From assembly GCA_038373865.1 (NCBI GenBank), contig JAXGGA010001122.1:1-64000 (forward strand): a stretch of DNA of 64,000 bases, written 5' to 3'. Made by a program: the position numbers and the translations under genes. The DNA comes from Uloborus plumipes. Lineage: Eukaryota; Arthropoda; Arachnida; Araneae; Uloboridae. This document shows, piece by piece, positions 61,516-64,000 of this stretch (position 1 is the stretch's first letter; each line of letters starts with the position of its first letter). The notes under the pieces are model-generated. The model did not search any database. It saw nothing but the letters and a program-made list of their open reading frames with translations, and was not told the DNA's origin.

Positions 61516-64000
61516 TAGACAGTACTTGTTAATTTATCAGATTACGTTTTTAAGTAAAAATAGTGTCTGTATGGTTGACTTTGAATGTTATAATGAACTT
61601 CCATTCGATAAGTAAAAAGCTATGTAGTATCAAAAGCAAAATATGAGAAATAGCAGTTACTTGTAAAAGTTTTATGCTATTTTTATATTTAAAAAAGCTC
61701 TTTGCTTCGAATGGAAATTAATACTTTTTAAAACAACTTTTTGACTTGTGTTTTTCATCTGCCAAAAATACCAAAAGTAATAGGTAAAAAACCAATTAGG
61801 TGTATCTGCCTTTCTCCAATTAATTCTGCTTCATAAAAAATGTAGGCTTGATAGAACAGAAAAATAAATTCACTGCGAAATATTTAAACAAAGGGCAATC
61901 CAGGAGTAAGATCTGTTTCTTAAAAAAGTGAAAGGAAAAAAAGGGGAAGGGAGGTTGCACTCTTCTACGTGCGATATACTTCGTAATTCATAATTTTACT
62001 CATTAAGTTTTTTTTGGCGTGTAACTGTAACATTTACAAATTAGCCTCTTCCCAGTTTTGCTTGTACGGCATACGGGCACAGCTTTCGAGTCCTTACTGA
62101 TTTGCTCGTACGCCGTACGGGCGACCTGATTTCTATTTCACAATTTCACTTTTCTATTGAATCTTTCGTAATAGAATCTTTTCCATTTGGAGTAGCAAAT
62201 TATTCGTGCAGATGGTGCACTGTGATAAGTATGCACTGTGCAGTAAACGATAGTTTGCAGTTTTCTATTCTAATTGTCTGATAAATGTAAAATGAGCAAA
62301 AAATGCGATAAGAAAGGTGACATTTTTTTGACCGAATTCTTGAGGAAAAAAATGAAACTGTTAAAGCGTTAAACAATATTTTTTTCATTTTAAGCTTCCT
62401 CCCCTTTAAACTGTTTGCTAAAAAGTATGATAAGAGAGGAATAAATATCTTACTTTCGGACAGCGAGTTGTAGCAAATTTTGAAAATGACCTGCTTTAAA
62501 GATTTTATCATCTTCTTATATAAGATCTAATACTTCAAGCCGATAAGAAGTAAAACGTTTACCTTTGTGCGGAAATAATAAATAAGAAATCTGATGTAGA
62601 AAGTGTATTTTTTTTTTTCTTTGTTTACGATCAGTAAATAAAAGCTATATTGTTAATATGAAGAAGTGAGTGCTTGCGTGCAATCATTTACTCGTGTGAT
62701 GCATTGTTTAGTGTTTTTTTTTTTTTTTTTTTTTTAAAGCTCTTTCTATTTAATTGTTGAGCTTGTGCATAAATTCTGCTCTTGTACATGCCATGTACTG
62801 CATACTGTTAATACTGCGTTTATAACGCACAAATTCCTGCTGTCCTACTTAACTCCGGAGTTGCCAACTTTATTGAGAAGCCAAAGCGGCTCTCGCAGGC
62901 GATAGTTATAGTGCCGCCAAAGAGTAAAACCGCCAAACGGTTTGCATTGTAAACGCTATCATTCATTTTAGTTTGCCCATGAAAGTTGTGAATTTTCAAA
63001 GGGCTTTTGAATTATTACTTTCTTTCGTGTACTTCTAAAAAAAAAAAGATAATACTACGTCCTAAGCCTTTTTTTTTTCTAAAAAAAAAGCACTTGAAAG
63101 CAGTAGCAATTAGCAAACACTTCAAATAACTTAAAATATATATTCATATTCACATGAAAAGAATACGTACATATTAGAGAAGTTATAAATAAATTATTTA
63201 AGAGAAATAAATAAATCTAATTATTCATCATACAATGTGAGAATAATGAAATCTTCAAAAAAATTGAAAAGTGTTCAGAATTAAGTTCACCAGTGTATGT
63301 ATTCGAACGTGAAGGAGAAAAGATTGATTTAAGAATGATTGAAATGAAGATTTTTTATTTAAAAATTTAAAAAGAAATGTTTCCTGATTACAATACCACT
63401 TTACTAGTAGTAAATATGAAAATTAAATGCCCGAATAACTATGAAAATTGCATTCATCTATTCCGATGCTGGGAGTAACCTCAATTGAAATTCAAAAGAT
63501 GTGAGTCTGTTAAGTGACATTAAAATCGAATCACAGCCAAGTGGCAAATCAAAAGAAACGAAGACTTGGCGCACTAAACAGGTTCAAATAAATACCTACT
63601 GAATTGCATAACCTCTTCCGCTGAGAAGTTCTTGTACTACAAGGGTTGTTTTTTTTTTTTTCAACCTCCGATAGGCAATAAAAAATAAACTGATTCAAAT
63701 AGAAAAAATATTTTTTTTTTTTTTCAAAAGTAAGGTACAATGCTTTACAATTCTCTCTTCCTTGTAACCTCAAAACACGAATATGTAATAGTTTTGAAAC
63801 AATTTTTTAATAGAGTTGATTTTACCATTCAATATTACTGCACAAAGGTATAAGTTTTGCTTCATATTTTGTTATTATTTCATGTAAGGTCATTTTGGGT
63901 TATTATCACCTCATCAAACTATTTTTTACTTTGATCTTTTTTTTTATTTTTATTTTGTGAGTTTTTAATCTCAAGAAGTGGAAATGGTCAAATTGAATTT
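61516..64000. other. HDAC intron continued; no further exon seen
   Basis: AT-rich sequence with T-runs. I searched by eye for an exon continuing the glutamine-rich helix or encoding MEF2- or 14-3-3-binding motifs and found none, so the next exon probably lies beyond the window. Confidence 0.5.

Overview
This window reads as nuclear DNA of an animal, most probably an arthropod (an arachnid is possible, but that is inference). It is strongly AT-rich, full of homopolymer and (TA)n tracts, has no bacterial-style operons or long open frames, and is crowded with eukaryotic DNA transposons. The only host gene I can support is a class IIa histone deacetylase (HDAC4/5/7/9 group) on the + strand. Two exons are visible, 49775-49837 and 60917-61134, separated by an 11 kb intron. 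They join in phase (G|AT) and encode the start methionine and the glutamine-rich N-terminal helix. The MEF2-binding region, 14-3-3 sites and catalytic domain would lie beyond base 64000. Everything upstream of 49775 is intergenic or 5' intronic.

Bases 1-16066 form a giant inverted repeat. The left arm (1 to about 6415, open at the window edge) is mirrored by about 6630-16066. The outer 2.25 kb of the arms is nearly identical. The inner part of the right arm (about 6630-13800) is the same sequence reversed, but badly corrupted and expanded about 1.7-fold by poly-T and poly-G runs. This looks more like a fold-back sequencing or assembly artefact than a real palindrome, and long poly-F or poly-K frames there are not genes.

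Bases 16067-64000 are a dense graveyard of small transposons, many with ends that can be defined to the base. They include hAT elements with 8-bp target duplications (27687-28464, 41141-41996, 46143-46737, 56760-57501 with another nested at 57137-57473, 57727-58138, 58669-59036, 50319-50822) and a piggyBac-like element with TTAA ends and a surviving cysteine-rich transposase tail (39546-40142). A Tigger/pogo-like MITE (22544-22952) is nested in a copy of an abundant ACTGTAAAA-rich MITE family (10 copies plus a mirrored duplicate). Three larger TA-flanked elements (622-2994, 30264-31559, 47937-49225) each carry a short motif reiterated many times inside. Two related loci (44251-46014 and 55161-56188) hold arrays of about 147-bp units between 15-bp inverted ends.

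The most unusual signals are the giant inverted repeat with one corrupted arm, the in-frame 147-bp (49-codon) arrays, and the recurring architecture in which an element's own motif is reiterated through its interior. I see no CRISPR array, tRNA, rRNA or gene cluster.
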